From: CAZRRV01 sp045660865
Lineage (GTDB): Bacteria; Bacillota; Clostridia; Oscillospirales; Acutalibacteraceae
DNA length: 57,044 nucleotides
Assembly: GCA_045660865.1 (NCBI GenBank)
Contig: JAZREP010000018.1
Coordinates: forward strand, 1 to 57,044
Direction of reading: 5' to 3'
Within the stretch, counting starts at the first letter, position 1. Each line of letters opens with the position of its first letter. Below, piece by piece: positions 35,191 through 43,635 of this stretch. The notes under the pieces were generated by a model that saw only the letters and a program-made list of their open reading frames with translations, was not told the DNA's origin and did not search any database. The position numbers and the translations under genes were made by a program.

Positions 35191-36589
35191 ATTTCTCTTC
35201 TTTGGCAATTATTCTTCCCATCAGAGTACCCATAACTGATGCCATCATCAAGCCTCTTGTCCAACCGCTTGAGTCACCAAGACAGTGCAGACCTTTTATG
35301 CTGGTGGTTAAGCTTTCGTCCATCTTTACTCGGTTGCTGTAAAATTTCAGCTCAGGCGAGTATAAAAGGGTTTCGGTTGAGGCAAAGCCCGGCACAACGT
35401 GGTCTACCGCTTGGATAAAGTTAATGATATTTACCATCGCGCGGTAGGGCATAGCGGCGGTGATGTCACCTGCAACGGCATCGGGCAGAGTGGGACGCAG
35501 ATTAGATTGCGCAAGCTCCTTTTGCCAGGTGCGCTTGCCGTTTAAAATATCACCAAAGCGCTGAACTAAAATGTGTCCGTTGCCAAGCATATTTGTTAGT
35601 TCGCCAACCTTTTGAGCGTACTCAATAGGCTGATTAAAGGGCACGCTAAAATTGTGCGAACAAAGAATGGCTAGGTTAGTGTTGTTTGATTTAAGTTCCT
35701 TGTAAGAATGTCCGTTTACAACAGCCAAATCATTATCATAATTTTCTTGGCTTACAAATCCGCCGGGGTTTTGGCAGAAGGTACGCACCTTGTTTTTGAA
35801 GGGCAGAGGATAACCAATCAGTTTTGATTCATACAAAACCTCGTTTACCTTTTCCATAATCTCATTACGCACTTCAACACGAACGCCAATATCAACAGTA
35901 CCTGGTTGGTGCGCGATATTATGCTCGGCACAGAGCTTTTCAAGCCAATCAGCACCACGGCGGCCTGTGGCGATAATAGTTCTATCAGCATTTATTACAA
36001 AATCCTTCTTGCCGTCGGAGGCATAAACGCCCTTGCAGACGTCACCCTCTAAAATCATATCGGTACATTCGGTACCAAACATAATTTCAACACCGTGGTC
36101 TATAAGGTATTGCTCAATTGAATAATAAATGTCCTGAGCCTTTTCGGTGCCCAAGTGGCGGATAGGGCAGTCAACAAGCTTTAATCCGGCTTGGATAGCG
36201 CGCTTGCGTATTTCCTTAACCTCGGCAGAATTACCTATACCCTCAACCTTTGTGTCGGCTCCGAATTCAAGATAAATTCCGTCAACATAGTTGATTAAAT
36301 CTTGGGCTTTATCCTCACCGATAAGGGCAGGGAAGTCGCCTCCAACCTCATAGCTTAAAGACAACTTGCCGTCGGAAAATGCGCCCGCACCAGAAAAGCC
36401 GGTGGTTATATGGCAATACGGCTTGCAGTTTACACACTGCTTGGTTGACTGTTTAGGGCAGCGGCGCTTTTCAATTGCCACACCCTTTTCTATAATAGCA
36501 ATACTTTGTTTGCTACCATTCCTAATCATTTCCAAAGCCGTAAAAATACCGGCAGGGCCGGCACCGATAATGACTACATTTTTATACAT
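35189..36589 (-). CDS. FAD-dependent oxidoreductase
   Basis: The 466-residue protein begins with the dinucleotide-binding motif IIGAGPAGIFTALEM and contains a TTGFSGAGAFSDGKLS segment and a C-terminal GDSSGWTRG FAD motif, typical of the NAD(FAD)-utilising dehydrogenase family COG2509. Four Cys in the region CPKQSTKQCVNCKPYC (about residues 44-59) may bind a metal or cluster. The substrate is unknown. The ATG follows a GGAG site, with a promoter at 36628-36656. Confidence 0.88.
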   Translation of the reverse strand: MYKNVVIIGAGPAGIFTALEMIRNGSKQSIAIIEKGVAIEKRRCPKQSTKQCVNCKPYCHITTGFSGAGAFSDGKLSLSYEVGGDFPALIGEDKAQDLINYVDGIYLEFGADTKVEGIGNSAEVKEIRKRAIQAGLKLVDCPIRHLGTEKAQDIYYSIEQYLIDHGVEIMFGTECTDMILEGDVCKGVYASDGKKDFVINADRTIIATGRRGADWLEKLCAEHNIAHQPGTVDIGVRVEVRNEIMEKVNEVLYESKLIGYPLPFKNKVRTFCQNPGGFVSQENYDNDLAVVNGHSYKELKSNNTNLAILCSHNFSVPFNQPIEYAQKVGELTNMLGNGHILVQRFGDILNGKRTWQKELAQSNLRPTLPDAVAGDITAAMPYRAMVNIINFIQAVDHVVPGFASTETLLYSPELKFYSNRVKMDESLTTSIKGLHCLGDSSGWTRGLMMASVMGTLMGRIIAKEEK

Positions 36590-36627
36590 TTGACGTTCTC
36601 CGTTCTAATGTTTAATCATACATAGAA

Positions 36628-36656
36628 AGAATACAATATTCTTATAAAAAAGTCAA
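36628..36656 (-). promoter_or_regulatory. Promoter of the FAD oxidoreductase gene
   Basis: On the minus strand TTGACT (36651-36656) and TATTCT (36628-36633) are 17 bases apart, about 38 bases before the start codon. Confidence 0.65.
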
Positions 36657-36682
36657 GCCAAGTCGACATAACAACATTTATC

Positions 36683-36711
36683 TTGCGTTTTTAAATTAGT
36701 TATGATACAAT
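36683..36711 (+). promoter_or_regulatory. Promoter of nrdR
   Basis: TTGCGT (36683-36688) and an extended -10 TGA-TACAAT (TACAAT at 36706-36711) are 17 bases apart. Confidence 0.68.
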
Positions 36712-36747
36712 AATAAAAAGATATATTTATAAGAGGTGACTGCAATT

Positions 36748-37200
36748 ATGAAATGCCCTTTTTGCGGATACGGAGAGGATAAGGTTATAGATTCCCGTCC
36801 AACAGATGACGGTGAGAAAATCCGCCGCAGGCGTGAATGCTTAAAATGCCAAAAACGTTTTACGACATACGAGATAGTTGAAAGCTTACCCATTATAGTA
36901 ATAAAGAAAGACCGCTCAAGAGAGGTCTTTGACCGTGAAAAACTGCTTAACGGACTTTTGCGCGCTTGCGAAAAGCGTACCGTTTCGCTCAGCAAGCTTG
37001 AAAATGTAGTTGACGAAATAGAGACTGTTATCCAAAACTCTCTTGACCGTGAGGTAACCTCGGATAAAATCGGTGAGCTTGTTATGGAAAAGCTTAAGGA
37101 AATAGATGAGGTAGCCTATGTTCGTTTTGCTAGTGTATACCGCCAATTCAAGGATGTAGAAACCTTTATGAAGGAATTGCAAACCCTGCTGGATAAATAA
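36748..37200 (+). CDS. nrdR: Transcriptional regulator NrdR
   Basis: NrdR represses ribonucleotide reductase genes in response to dATP/ATP. The 150-residue protein has the N-terminal zinc ribbon (Cys3, Cys6, Cys31, Cys34), the linker with DSRPTDDGEKIRRRREC and an ATP-cone domain (about 48-138). The ATG at 36748 is preceded by GAGGTGAC. No nrd gene or obvious NrdR box is nearby. Confidence 0.97.
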   Translation: MKCPFCGYGEDKVIDSRPTDDGEKIRRRRECLKCQKRFTTYEIVESLPIIVIKKDRSREVFDREKLLNGLLRACEKRTVSLSKLENVVDEIETVIQNSLDREVTSDKIGELVMEKLKEIDEVAYVRFASVYRQFKDVETFMKELQTLLDK

Positions 37201-37202
37201 TC

Positions 37203-37240
37203 AAAACACCCTCTGCGTAACGGCAGAGGGTGTTTTCGTT
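37203..37240 (+). terminator. Terminator after nrdR
   Basis: A 14-bp perfect stem (37203-37216 with 37223-37236) with a 6-base loop directly follows the stop codon. Its T side leads straight into the -35 box of the next promoter. Confidence 0.9.
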
Positions 37241-37267
37241 GACAAGCATATGGCTCTTTGATATAAT
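37239..37267 (+). promoter_or_regulatory. Consensus sigma-A promoter of the polymerase-glycosyltransferase gene
   Basis: TTGACA (37239-37244) and TATAAT (37262-37267) are separated by 17 bases: a perfect consensus match, 41 bases before the start codon. Confidence 0.9.
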
Positions 37268-37308
37268 ACAATAGATATAATATGCTAAACTTGAAAGCAG
37301 GTGGATAA

Positions 37309-39696
37309 ATGGCAAATACTAAACGTAGTTCAATACGTTCTTACTTTAAAAGAATTAACAGTGTCGGCGAATATAAACTATCTTTTATCTTGCTTATTTT
37401 TTGTTTAATTTTCTCTCCACCAATTATCCCGCAAGTAAATACAGGAATGATAGCCTGTTTTATTACGCTTGCTATGTTGCTTACAAAGTACAAAGGCAAA
37501 ATATACAGTACGATTAAAAGAAGCGGTATTTTAAAATTTGCCGCTGTAATAAGCGTTTTTCTTGTTTACCTCGCCATTGTTACGATAATCAATGTGCTCG
37601 TGTCTGGTGAGCACGTGCAATTTATGCACTTTGTTAAGATATGGTATAGGTTTTTCCTTATAATTCCTGCCCTTTTAATTTGTTCTACATATATCTGTGT
37701 TCGTGCCAGCGAGTTAGAGTATTCAACCAGAAAGCTTTGTATGTGCTTTGTCTGGGCAGCGGTAATTCAGTCCGGACTAGCGCTTGCAACATTGGTGTTG
37801 CCGCAAGTAAAGGAAATTTTAGTTTCGGTAATGTATAACCACACAGGGGACAGTTATTTGAACATACCCTGGGTAGTTGCACGAAGAGGATTTGGATTTG
37901 CAAATTCCTTTATCGATTCCTTTGGATTGGGAATTGGAATTATTGCGGCATTGCCACTTTTCTTTATGAGAAAAGATAACCTAAGCACCGCTTTATTTGT
38001 ACCTGTAATTTTGTTTGTTTCTATTGTCAATGCACGTATAGGACTTATTATAGCAGTAATCGGCATACTGTTTTCGTTACCGGTTTTAATTAAAACGGCA
38101 CGCAAAGCAAAATTCTGGGAAAGATGGGCTATGACATCGTCAATTATAGGCACCATTGCTATTTTAGGCATACTAATCGGTCTGGTGCTTATATTCAACC
38201 CCGTTACCATACAATGGGTTTTAGGTGGCTTTGTTTCAACCCTCCCTTCCGAATCGGTTGGTAAATCGGTAGTTCCTGAAATTTTATATAACGTTAAATA
38301 CGATTCCTACTTAGCTAGCGCAAAAGTGCTGTTTAGCAAAGAGTTTTGGAATATTCCGCTTGATTTAAGATTACTCTTTGGCTCAGGTCATACACTTTTA
38401 GATGCTAACGGGTATGCAACTTCACAGGTCGGCTACATAAATGATATTTGGCTCGGCGGATTACTTGGTTGTTGCTTGTTATATACCGCTTTTATAAACT
38501 TGATATCCAAGGCTTACAAAACAACCACCAAAAACCGATATAAATATATGGTGCTGTTTTTAGCGGTAAGTATGGCGATTTTCCAAATAAAGACAAGTGT
38601 AATTACCTTTGGTACAGCGTTGAACACCGTGCTCCCGATATTATTCTATATAGTTTACAGGAATTCAAACCGTGCTTATTTTGAAACCGAAGGTCTTATG
38701 AACTTCTTCCCTGAAAAGGTAAGCGTTATTGTGCCGGTGTATAATGTGGCAAACAGTTTAGAAAAATGTATAAAAAGCCTAAGATACCAATCATACAGAA
38801 ATATTGAAATAATTTTGGTTGATGATGGCTCTACCGATAAGTCCTCGCAAATTTGCGATTTTTATGCAAAAAAAGACAAGCACATAACAGTTATCCATAA
38901 GGAAAACGGTGGTTTGGCAGATGCAAGAAATGCAGGTGTTGCGGCGGCAACGGGAGACTACATAGCCTTTGTTAACGGTGATGATTTTGTTCACGAGGAT
39001 TTTATAGCCGCTTTAATTATGGCTTGTGAAAAAAATAATACAGATATGGCAACGTGTGGTTATATCATTCATTTCAACGATAATAATCAGATGGTTATTC
39101 GTGGTGAAAAAACCGAGTGTCTATCATCGGAAGATGCAATTAAAAACATATTCCTAATGAACAAAAAAGTTGGCGTTATGGTTTGGAATAAACTATACAA
39201 GCGCAGTCTTTTTGAAGGCGGCATAAGCTATCCTGTAGGAAAGATGTATGATGATGTTGCAACTACTTATAAATTGGTTGATAAAGCCAACTCGATAGCT
39301 TGCATCGGATTACCCCTTTATTATTCTGTTCAGAAAAAGGATAGCATAATAGGTGACAAGTTCTCGTTGGAGCATATGCAACTCCCGGAAGTTGTAGAAA
39401 AAATCGCACCCTTTGTAGAACAGCATAGGTCGAACTTTAAAAAAGAATATCAAATATACGCTTTTTTGAATGATTTAATATTGCTTAATTCAATGGTTGT
39501 TGCTAAAAATAGAAACCATGAGTTATGTGTCCAGCAGCAAAAAAAGGTTTTGGACGAAGCTTATAAACTACAACTAAACCCGTATTTCTCAAATAGATAC
39601 AAGATTTTAGTAGCTATATTAAAGCTTGGCATACCGGCCTATACATGTTATAGAAAAATGCGAAACAATATTAAATTGATAAAAGCAGCATTATAG
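37309..39696 (+). CDS. Fusion of a Wzy/O-antigen-ligase-like membrane domain and a GT2 glycosyltransferase
   Basis: The 795-residue protein has an N-terminal half (about 25-460) with ten or more membrane helices and a periplasm-type loop, with an NARIGLIIAV segment near 240 like that of O-antigen ligase/polymerase proteins. From about residue 471 a GT-A glycosyltransferase family 2 domain follows: VSVIVPVYNVA, VDDGSTD (504-510) and NGDD (556-559), where the usual first Asp is Asn. The two activities are usually separate proteins in an exopolysaccharide cluster; here they are joined and stand alone. A strong promoter and terminator isolate it. The reaction is inferred. Confidence 0.85.
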   Translation: MANTKRSSIRSYFKRINSVGEYKLSFILLIFCLIFSPPIIPQVNTGMIACFITLAMLLTKYKGKIYSTIKRSGILKFAAVISVFLVYLAIVTIINVLVSGEHVQFMHFVKIWYRFFLIIPALLICSTYICVRASELEYSTRKLCMCFVWAAVIQSGLALATLVLPQVKEILVSVMYNHTGDSYLNIPWVVARRGFGFANSFIDSFGLGIGIIAALPLFFMRKDNLSTALFVPVILFVSIVNARIGLIIAVIGILFSLPVLIKTARKAKFWERWAMTSSIIGTIAILGILIGLVLIFNPVTIQWVLGGFVSTLPSESVGKSVVPEILYNVKYDSYLASAKVLFSKEFWNIPLDLRLLFGSGHTLLDANGYATSQVGYINDIWLGGLLGCCLLYTAFINLISKAYKTTTKNRYKYMVLFLAVSMAIFQIKTSVITFGTALNTVLPILFYIVYRNSNRAYFETEGLMNFFPEKVSVIVPVYNVANSLEKCIKSLRYQSYRNIEIILVDDGSTDKSSQICDFYAKKDKHITVIHKENGGLADARNAGVAAATGDYIAFVNGDDFVHEDFIAALIMACEKNNTDMATCGYIIHFNDNNQMVIRGEKTECLSSEDAIKNIFLMNKKVGVMVWNKLYKRSLFEGGISYPVGKMYDDVATTYKLVDKANSIACIGLPLYYSVQKKDSIIGDKFSLEHMQLPEVVEKIAPFVEQHRSNFKKEYQIYAFLNDLILLNSMVVAKNRNHELCVQQQKKVLDEAYKLQLNPYFSNRYKILVAILKLGIPAYTCYRKMRNNIKLIKAAL

Positions 39697-39709
39697 TTAC
39701 TGTTAAATT

Positions 39710-39750
39710 AAAAAGCCCTGTGTGGTTGTTCCACACAGGGCTTTTTGTTT
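39710..39750. terminator. Bidirectional terminator
   Basis: A 16-bp perfect stem (39710-39725 with 39731-39746) lies between converging genes and has A and T runs on both sides. Confidence 0.95.
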
Positions 39751-40571
39751 TACGGTTGCTTATCAATACATTTCTGCATCAATTTTTCTCGTTCTTTTTC
39801 GTTTAAATTTTTTATAACATCGTTTACCGTTTTGATTAAAGGACTGTCGGTTTTCATTGCAATAGCCACTTGGGATTGGCTTTCTTCGGTTTCAAAGCCG
39901 GTTTCGTTGTTAACCAGATTAACATATGTAAAGCCGTCATATTTTTCGCAGTTGGCACGAGCAACCGGGAACTCTGCCAAATAACCGTCAATCTCACCGT
40001 TTTGCAATGCCGCAATCATAGAATCATAATTCGGCATAAGCCATTCGTCTTTTAAGTTAGCCATCTGGCCGGCAAGAGTTTCGTGAACAGTGTTGTTTTG
40101 GGCGGCAATTGTTGCATCCTGGAAATCGTTAATGCTTTCGGCGTGGCAATATTCGCCATCCTCTTTAACAACAACCACTATGTTGGAATGGTAATAGGGT
40201 GAAGAAAAGGTTATTGCATCATCTTCAACAGGGCTGATACCGGCGATTGCCATATCAACTTTACCCTCTTTAACTGCCGGTAGCAGTTGGTCCCAAGTTA
40301 ATTTAACTACTACTAATCTGTAATCAAGGGCCTCTGCTATTTTTGAAGCGATTTTTGTGTCGTAGCCGTTTGCAAAATGAGCCGAGCCTTGAATTTTAAC
40401 TCCGTCAAAACTGTCGTCATAGCTTTCCCAGTTGTAAGGCACATAGGCACACTCCATACCAACCTTGAGCACAGGACGATTATCAGGCTCAGCCTGTTTT
40501 TTAGTTGCGCAGCCTGTAAATGAAAGGCAAAGCAAAAGAATTGCTAAAATTAAGGAAATATATTTTTTCAT
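39750..40571 (-). CDS. Amino-acid-binding ABC transporter lipoprotein
   Basis: The 273-residue protein has a lipoprotein signal peptide with the lipobox FTGC (Cys21) and a family 3 solute-binding domain with the segments MAIAGISPVEDDAITFSSPY and IAAQNNTVHETL typical of polar amino acid binding proteins. It would be anchored to the outer face of the membrane. No permease or ATPase gene is adjacent, so its partner lies elsewhere. It has its own promoter. Confidence 0.9.
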   Translation of the reverse strand: MKKYISLILAILLLCLSFTGCATKKQAEPDNRPVLKVGMECAYVPYNWESYDDSFDGVKIQGSAHFANGYDTKIASKIAEALDYRLVVVKLTWDQLLPAVKEGKVDMAIAGISPVEDDAITFSSPYYHSNIVVVVKEDGEYCHAESINDFQDATIAAQNNTVHETLAGQMANLKDEWLMPNYDSMIAALQNGEIDGYLAEFPVARANCEKYDGFTYVNLVNNETGFETEESQSQVAIAMKTDSPLIKTVNDVIKNLNEKEREKLMQKCIDKQP

Positions 40572-40598
40572 AAAATGGACTCCTTTGCTTTTTTATTT

Positions 40599-40627
40599 AG
40601 TCTAGCATATAAAAGAATGCTTTTCAA
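40599..40627 (-). promoter_or_regulatory. Promoter of the amino-acid-binding lipoprotein gene
   Basis: On the minus strand TTGAAA (40622-40627) and an extended -10 TGC-TAGACT (TAGACT at 40599-40604) are 17 bases apart. Confidence 0.6.
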
Positions 40628-40650
40628 TACGTGTGACAAAATATAACAAA

Positions 40651-41097
40651 TTACTTATTGTTTTTGTAATAGGCAACTGCCAATTGGTCGCACCGCTCGT
40701 TTTCGGGGTGACCTGCGTGACCTTTAATCCAGTTGAATGTTACATCGTGGGTTTCACAAAGGTTTAAGAGCAGCTCCCACAAATCAGAATTTAAAGCAGG
40801 CTTTTTATCAGCCTTGCGCCAACCGTTTTGCCGCCAACCTTTAGCCCAGCCGAGATTGATGCCGTCAGACACATATTTTGAATCGGTTGTAAGCAATACA
40901 ATGCAGGGCTCTTTCAACGCTTGCAATGCCTTGATGCAGGCAGTCAGTTCCATACGGTTGTTTGTGGTATTGTCCTCTCCGCCAGAAAGTTCTTTTTCAA
41001 ATGTTTCATACCGCAGAACAGCGCCCCAGCCACCCGGTCCCGGGTTGCCTGAACAAGCACCGTCAGTAAAGATTTCAATAAACTTTTTCTCTTGCAT
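40651..41097 (-). CDS. rnhA: Ribonuclease HI
   Basis: It degrades RNA in RNA-DNA hybrids. The 148-residue protein has the catalytic residues Asp12 (FTDGACSGNPG), Glu50 (NNRMEL), Asp72 (TTDSKYV), His127 (KGHAGH) and Asp137. It is seven bases downstream of the DUF1624 gene and two genes downstream of lexA, on the same strand, so it is probably part of a LexA-controlled operon. Confidence 0.97.
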   Translation of the reverse strand: MQEKKFIEIFTDGACSGNPGPGGWGAVLRYETFEKELSGGEDNTTNNRMELTACIKALQALKEPCIVLLTTDSKYVSDGINLGWAKGWRQNGWRKADKKPALNSDLWELLLNLCETHDVTFNWIKGHAGHPENERCDQLAVAYYKNNK

Positions 41098-41104
41098 AAT
41101 ATCC

Positions 41105-41863
41105 TCAAATTTTCAATATTTTCATTATTAATATGAATAGCGAATAAAGTATCGGCTGGTGCAAAATGTATATGAGTAAGGCGTTGCGGCCAACTGTCCC
41201 CAAAAAAGGCACAATGCGTGCCTTGAAAAGCGACGGGAAACCGTGCTTGCGGAAATAAGAACCCGCAAAAAAGCCCGCAAGGAACATAAAGAACCAGGGC
41301 AAAACGGGGAAATAATCTGCCGAAGCAAATGAGCGGCCCGGAAAACCTAACCAGAATAAAAAGTCGGTAGAGTACCAACTGTCAGGTAATGGATAGCGGG
41401 TGACAAAAAGCCACAGGCTGCCGTTTTCAATATTATAAGTAATAAAGAATACCGCCAAAGTGATAATTAAACCTAAAACCGAAGGGATTTTAATTAAGGT
41501 TTTATAGGTTAAACCGCAAAGCAATATGCTGAAGGCTAATAGATGAAGCACGCCAAAATAAATAGCAACATCTAACCCCAGTTCGCCTGCCGCCAAGGTT
41601 GCGGCGGTTATTATTATAGCGACGGCGGCTAATTTTAAACCACGCTTTATATTCGAGTGTGAAAGAACCGAGCAAAGACCCGATAAAAAGATAAAGAATG
41701 CGGCAAAATACGGCTCGGCGTGATTAAAAAACTCAAAAAGCATAGACGGTATTTGCCCGCCGAAAAGAACAGAATAAAGATAAATACCGTGGAAAATTAC
41801 CATACATACTACGGCAAAGCCCCGTAGCTCGTCTAATAAAGTGTAACGTGATTTAGCTGACAT
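41105..41863 (-). CDS. DUF1624/heparan-alpha-glucosaminide acetyltransferase-like membrane protein
   Basis: The 252-residue protein has about seven hydrophobic segments and starts with the family pattern RYTLLDELRGFAVVCMVIFHG, including the Asp-Glu-x-Arg-Gly and His typical of membrane acyltransferase-3-like and HGSNAT-type proteins. It would transfer an acyl group at the membrane; the acceptor is unknown. It lies between lexA (17-base gap) and rnhA (7-base gap), an unexpected place for an envelope enzyme. Confidence 0.82.
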   Translation of the reverse strand: MSAKSRYTLLDELRGFAVVCMVIFHGIYLYSVLFGGQIPSMLFEFFNHAEPYFAAFFIFLSGLCSVLSHSNIKRGLKLAAVAIIITAATLAAGELGLDVAIYFGVLHLLAFSILLCGLTYKTLIKIPSVLGLIITLAVFFITYNIENGSLWLFVTRYPLPDSWYSTDFLFWLGFPGRSFASADYFPVLPWFFMFLAGFFAGSYFRKHGFPSLFKARIVPFLGTVGRNALLIYILHQPILYSLFILIMKILKI

Positions 41864-41880
41864 ATAACTATTCCTTAACT

Positions 41881-42465
41881 TTAATAACTGCGCATAGAGC
41901 CGATGACCTTACCCAGTATATCAATTTTGTCGGCATAAATCGGGTCGAAATCGGGGTTTTCAGGCATAAGATAGGGTTTACCGTTTTCAAACTCTAAACG
42001 CTTTACGGTTGCCTCATCCTCAATCATAGCAATAACGATATCGCCCTTTTTGGTGGGAAGGTCCTTGTCGGCAACGACTAAATCACCGTCTAATATACCG
42101 GCGTCACGCATACTTAGTCCCTCTACTCTTAACGCAAACAGACTTTCGCTGTTTTTTACAGGGAAGGGAATATAGTCCTCAATCTGCTCAACCGCCAAAA
42201 TGGGCTGACCGGCAGTAACACGGCCCAGCACAGGTACCTGCGCGGCATTACCCGAGCCTGCAATTCTTATTGAACGCGAAAAACGAGGGTCACGCTCTAT
42301 ATAGCCCTTTTCCTCAAGCGAATTAAGAATAGCGTGAACGGTTGAGGTTGATTTTATGCGTGCTCCGTTGCAAATCTCACGTACGGTTGGGGGAACGGCA
42401 TCTGCTATAGCCTGCACCAGAAAATGATATACTCTGCTTTGTTTTTCTGTCAGCGGTTCTCTCAT
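41881..42465 (-). CDS. lexA: SOS repressor LexA
   Basis: The 194-residue protein has an N-terminal winged helix (about 1-68) and an S24 peptidase domain. The self-cleavage bond is Ala85-Gly86 (VTAGQP) and the catalytic pair is Ser118 and Lys155. The segment around Ser118 reads EGLSMRDAGI, with Leu where most LexA proteins have Asp. It is the first gene of a lexA-DUF1624-rnhA unit. A near-consensus LexA site overlaps the leader (42476-42489), which suggests autorepression. Confidence 0.96.
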   Translation of the reverse strand: MREPLTEKQSRVYHFLVQAIADAVPPTVREICNGARIKSTSTVHAILNSLEEKGYIERDPRFSRSIRIAGSGNAAQVPVLGRVTAGQPILAVEQIEDYIPFPVKNSESLFALRVEGLSMRDAGILDGDLVVADKDLPTKKGDIVIAMIEDEATVKRLEFENGKPYLMPENPDFDPIYADKIDILGKVIGSMRSY

Positions 42466-42475
42466 AATTTCCTCC

Positions 42476-42489
42476 CGAACAAATATTCT
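42476..42489 (-). promoter_or_regulatory. Possible LexA operator
   Basis: On the minus strand the sequence AGAATATTTGTTCG resembles the Gram-positive SOS box (CGAAC-n4-GTTCG type). One half-site is perfect (GTTCG) and the other has two changes. It lies between the -10 box and the lexA ribosome binding site. Confidence 0.45.
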
Positions 42490-42496
42490 TTTTTTA

Positions 42497-42525
42497 AGTA
42501 TACCACCGAACAGGCACTTTTACAA
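42497..42525 (-). promoter_or_regulatory. Promoter of the lexA operon
   Basis: On the minus strand TTGTAA (42520-42525) and an extended -10 TGG-TATACT (TATACT at 42497-42502) are 17 bases apart. Confidence 0.7.
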
Positions 42526-42605
42526 GCAAAATTTAGATTTTTCTTGCCAAAGCCTAAGGGGTATGTTAAAATTTTGAAAGTAAAATGTTTTTGGAGATGG
42601 ATTTT

Positions 42606-43541
42606 TTGGATATAGGCATTTTAATTGTGCGGATACTTCTGCTATTTATAATGATACTTCCGGGCTTTATTTTGCGCAAAAAAGATATGCTTAACGGCGA
42701 GGTTTCAAAAGGGCTTTCTAATTTGGTTTTATATGCTGCACAGCCGGCAATGATAACCGCTTCTTTTTTGCGTGAGTTTGATTCGTCAATTCTTTATAAT
42801 ATGTTGGGCGTTTTTGTTTTTGCCCTTTTAACCAATGGTTTCAATTGTGTTGCGGTGTTATTTATGTTTAAAAAAGCGCCCGAGCGTAAGGCTAGGGTAC
42901 TGCGCTTTGCGGCGGCTTTTTCCAACTCGTTGTTTATGGGTTTGCCGATTGTTATAGGCGTTTTCGGGCCTACAGCGGCAATCTATGCTTCAATGTACTC
43001 ATTCTGGTTTAACGTTTTTGCATGGTCTATGGGCTGTATGCTGTACACAAATGATAAACGCTATATTTCACCCAAAAAGATGTTCTTAAACCCTGCTTCC
43101 ATTGCGGCGGTAATAGGACTTGCTCTCTTCCTTTCGGGAGTAGAAAAATACATCCCTGAGGTAATAACTGAGAGCCTTGATATGTTAAGTGGTTTAGTAG
43201 CACCCTTGTCTATGATAGTGGTTGGTATACGGCTTGCTGAGGTGGAGGTTAAAACCGCATTTAAGGATAAATACCTTTATATGTTCTCGGCGTTACGCCT
43301 GTTCGGTGGACCGATTGTAGCCTTCCTGCTTCTAAAAATTGCCGAACTGCTTTTCGGCTACTCTAATCAAATGGTTAGCTTTATGCTTATAGTACTCACC
43401 GCTACACCCACCGCCACAATGACTACAATGTTTGCCGAAAAATTTGACGGTGATGCCGTTTATGCCAGCAAGTGTGTTGCGATTAACACAATCTTTTCTC
43501 TGGTTACAATGCCTTTAATGGCTTTGCTTACTTTGATATAA
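42606..43541 (+). CDS. AEC family transporter (auxin efflux carrier-like permease)
   Basis: The protein of about 311 residues has eight to ten hydrophobic segments in two halves, with the pattern NLVLYAAQPAMITASF near the start and a conserved TPTATMTTMFAEKFDGD segment in the second half, both typical of AEC permeases. Characterised bacterial members carry organic acids such as malate; the substrate here is unknown. Start choice is uncertain: TTG at 42606 follows a TTGGAG site at good spacing, while ATG at 42585 and 42597 are in frame but poorly placed. Confidence 0.85.
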   Translation: MDIGILIVRILLLFIMILPGFILRKKDMLNGEVSKGLSNLVLYAAQPAMITASFLREFDSSILYNMLGVFVFALLTNGFNCVAVLFMFKKAPERKARVLRFAAAFSNSLFMGLPIVIGVFGPTAAIYASMYSFWFNVFAWSMGCMLYTNDKRYISPKKMFLNPASIAAVIGLALFLSGVEKYIPEVITESLDMLSGLVAPLSMIVVGIRLAEVEVKTAFKDKYLYMFSALRLFGGPIVAFLLLKIAELLFGYSNQMVSFMLIVLTATPTATMTTMFAEKFDGDAVYASKCVAINTIFSLVTMPLMALLTLI

Positions 43542-43560
43542 TACCAATAACATTAGTTGT

Positions 43561-43629
43561 CCCGTATTCATATAATGATAACAGACGAAATTATCTCGGA
43601 TAGTTTCGTCTGTTTTTTAATACGGGAGG
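43561..43629 (+). promoter_or_regulatory. Nested leader hairpins: terminator plus a stem that sequesters the ZIP ribosome binding site
   Basis: An inner stem (AACAGACGAAA at 43580-43590 with its complement at 43604-43614) followed by T residues looks like the terminator of the AEC gene. An outer 8-bp perfect stem pairs CCCGTATT (43561-43568) with AATACGGG (43619-43626), and the latter overlaps the GGGAGG ribosome binding site of the ZIP gene. It may act as a translational or transcriptional switch, possibly responding to metal. Confidence 0.55.
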
Positions 43630-43635
43630 TGTAAT

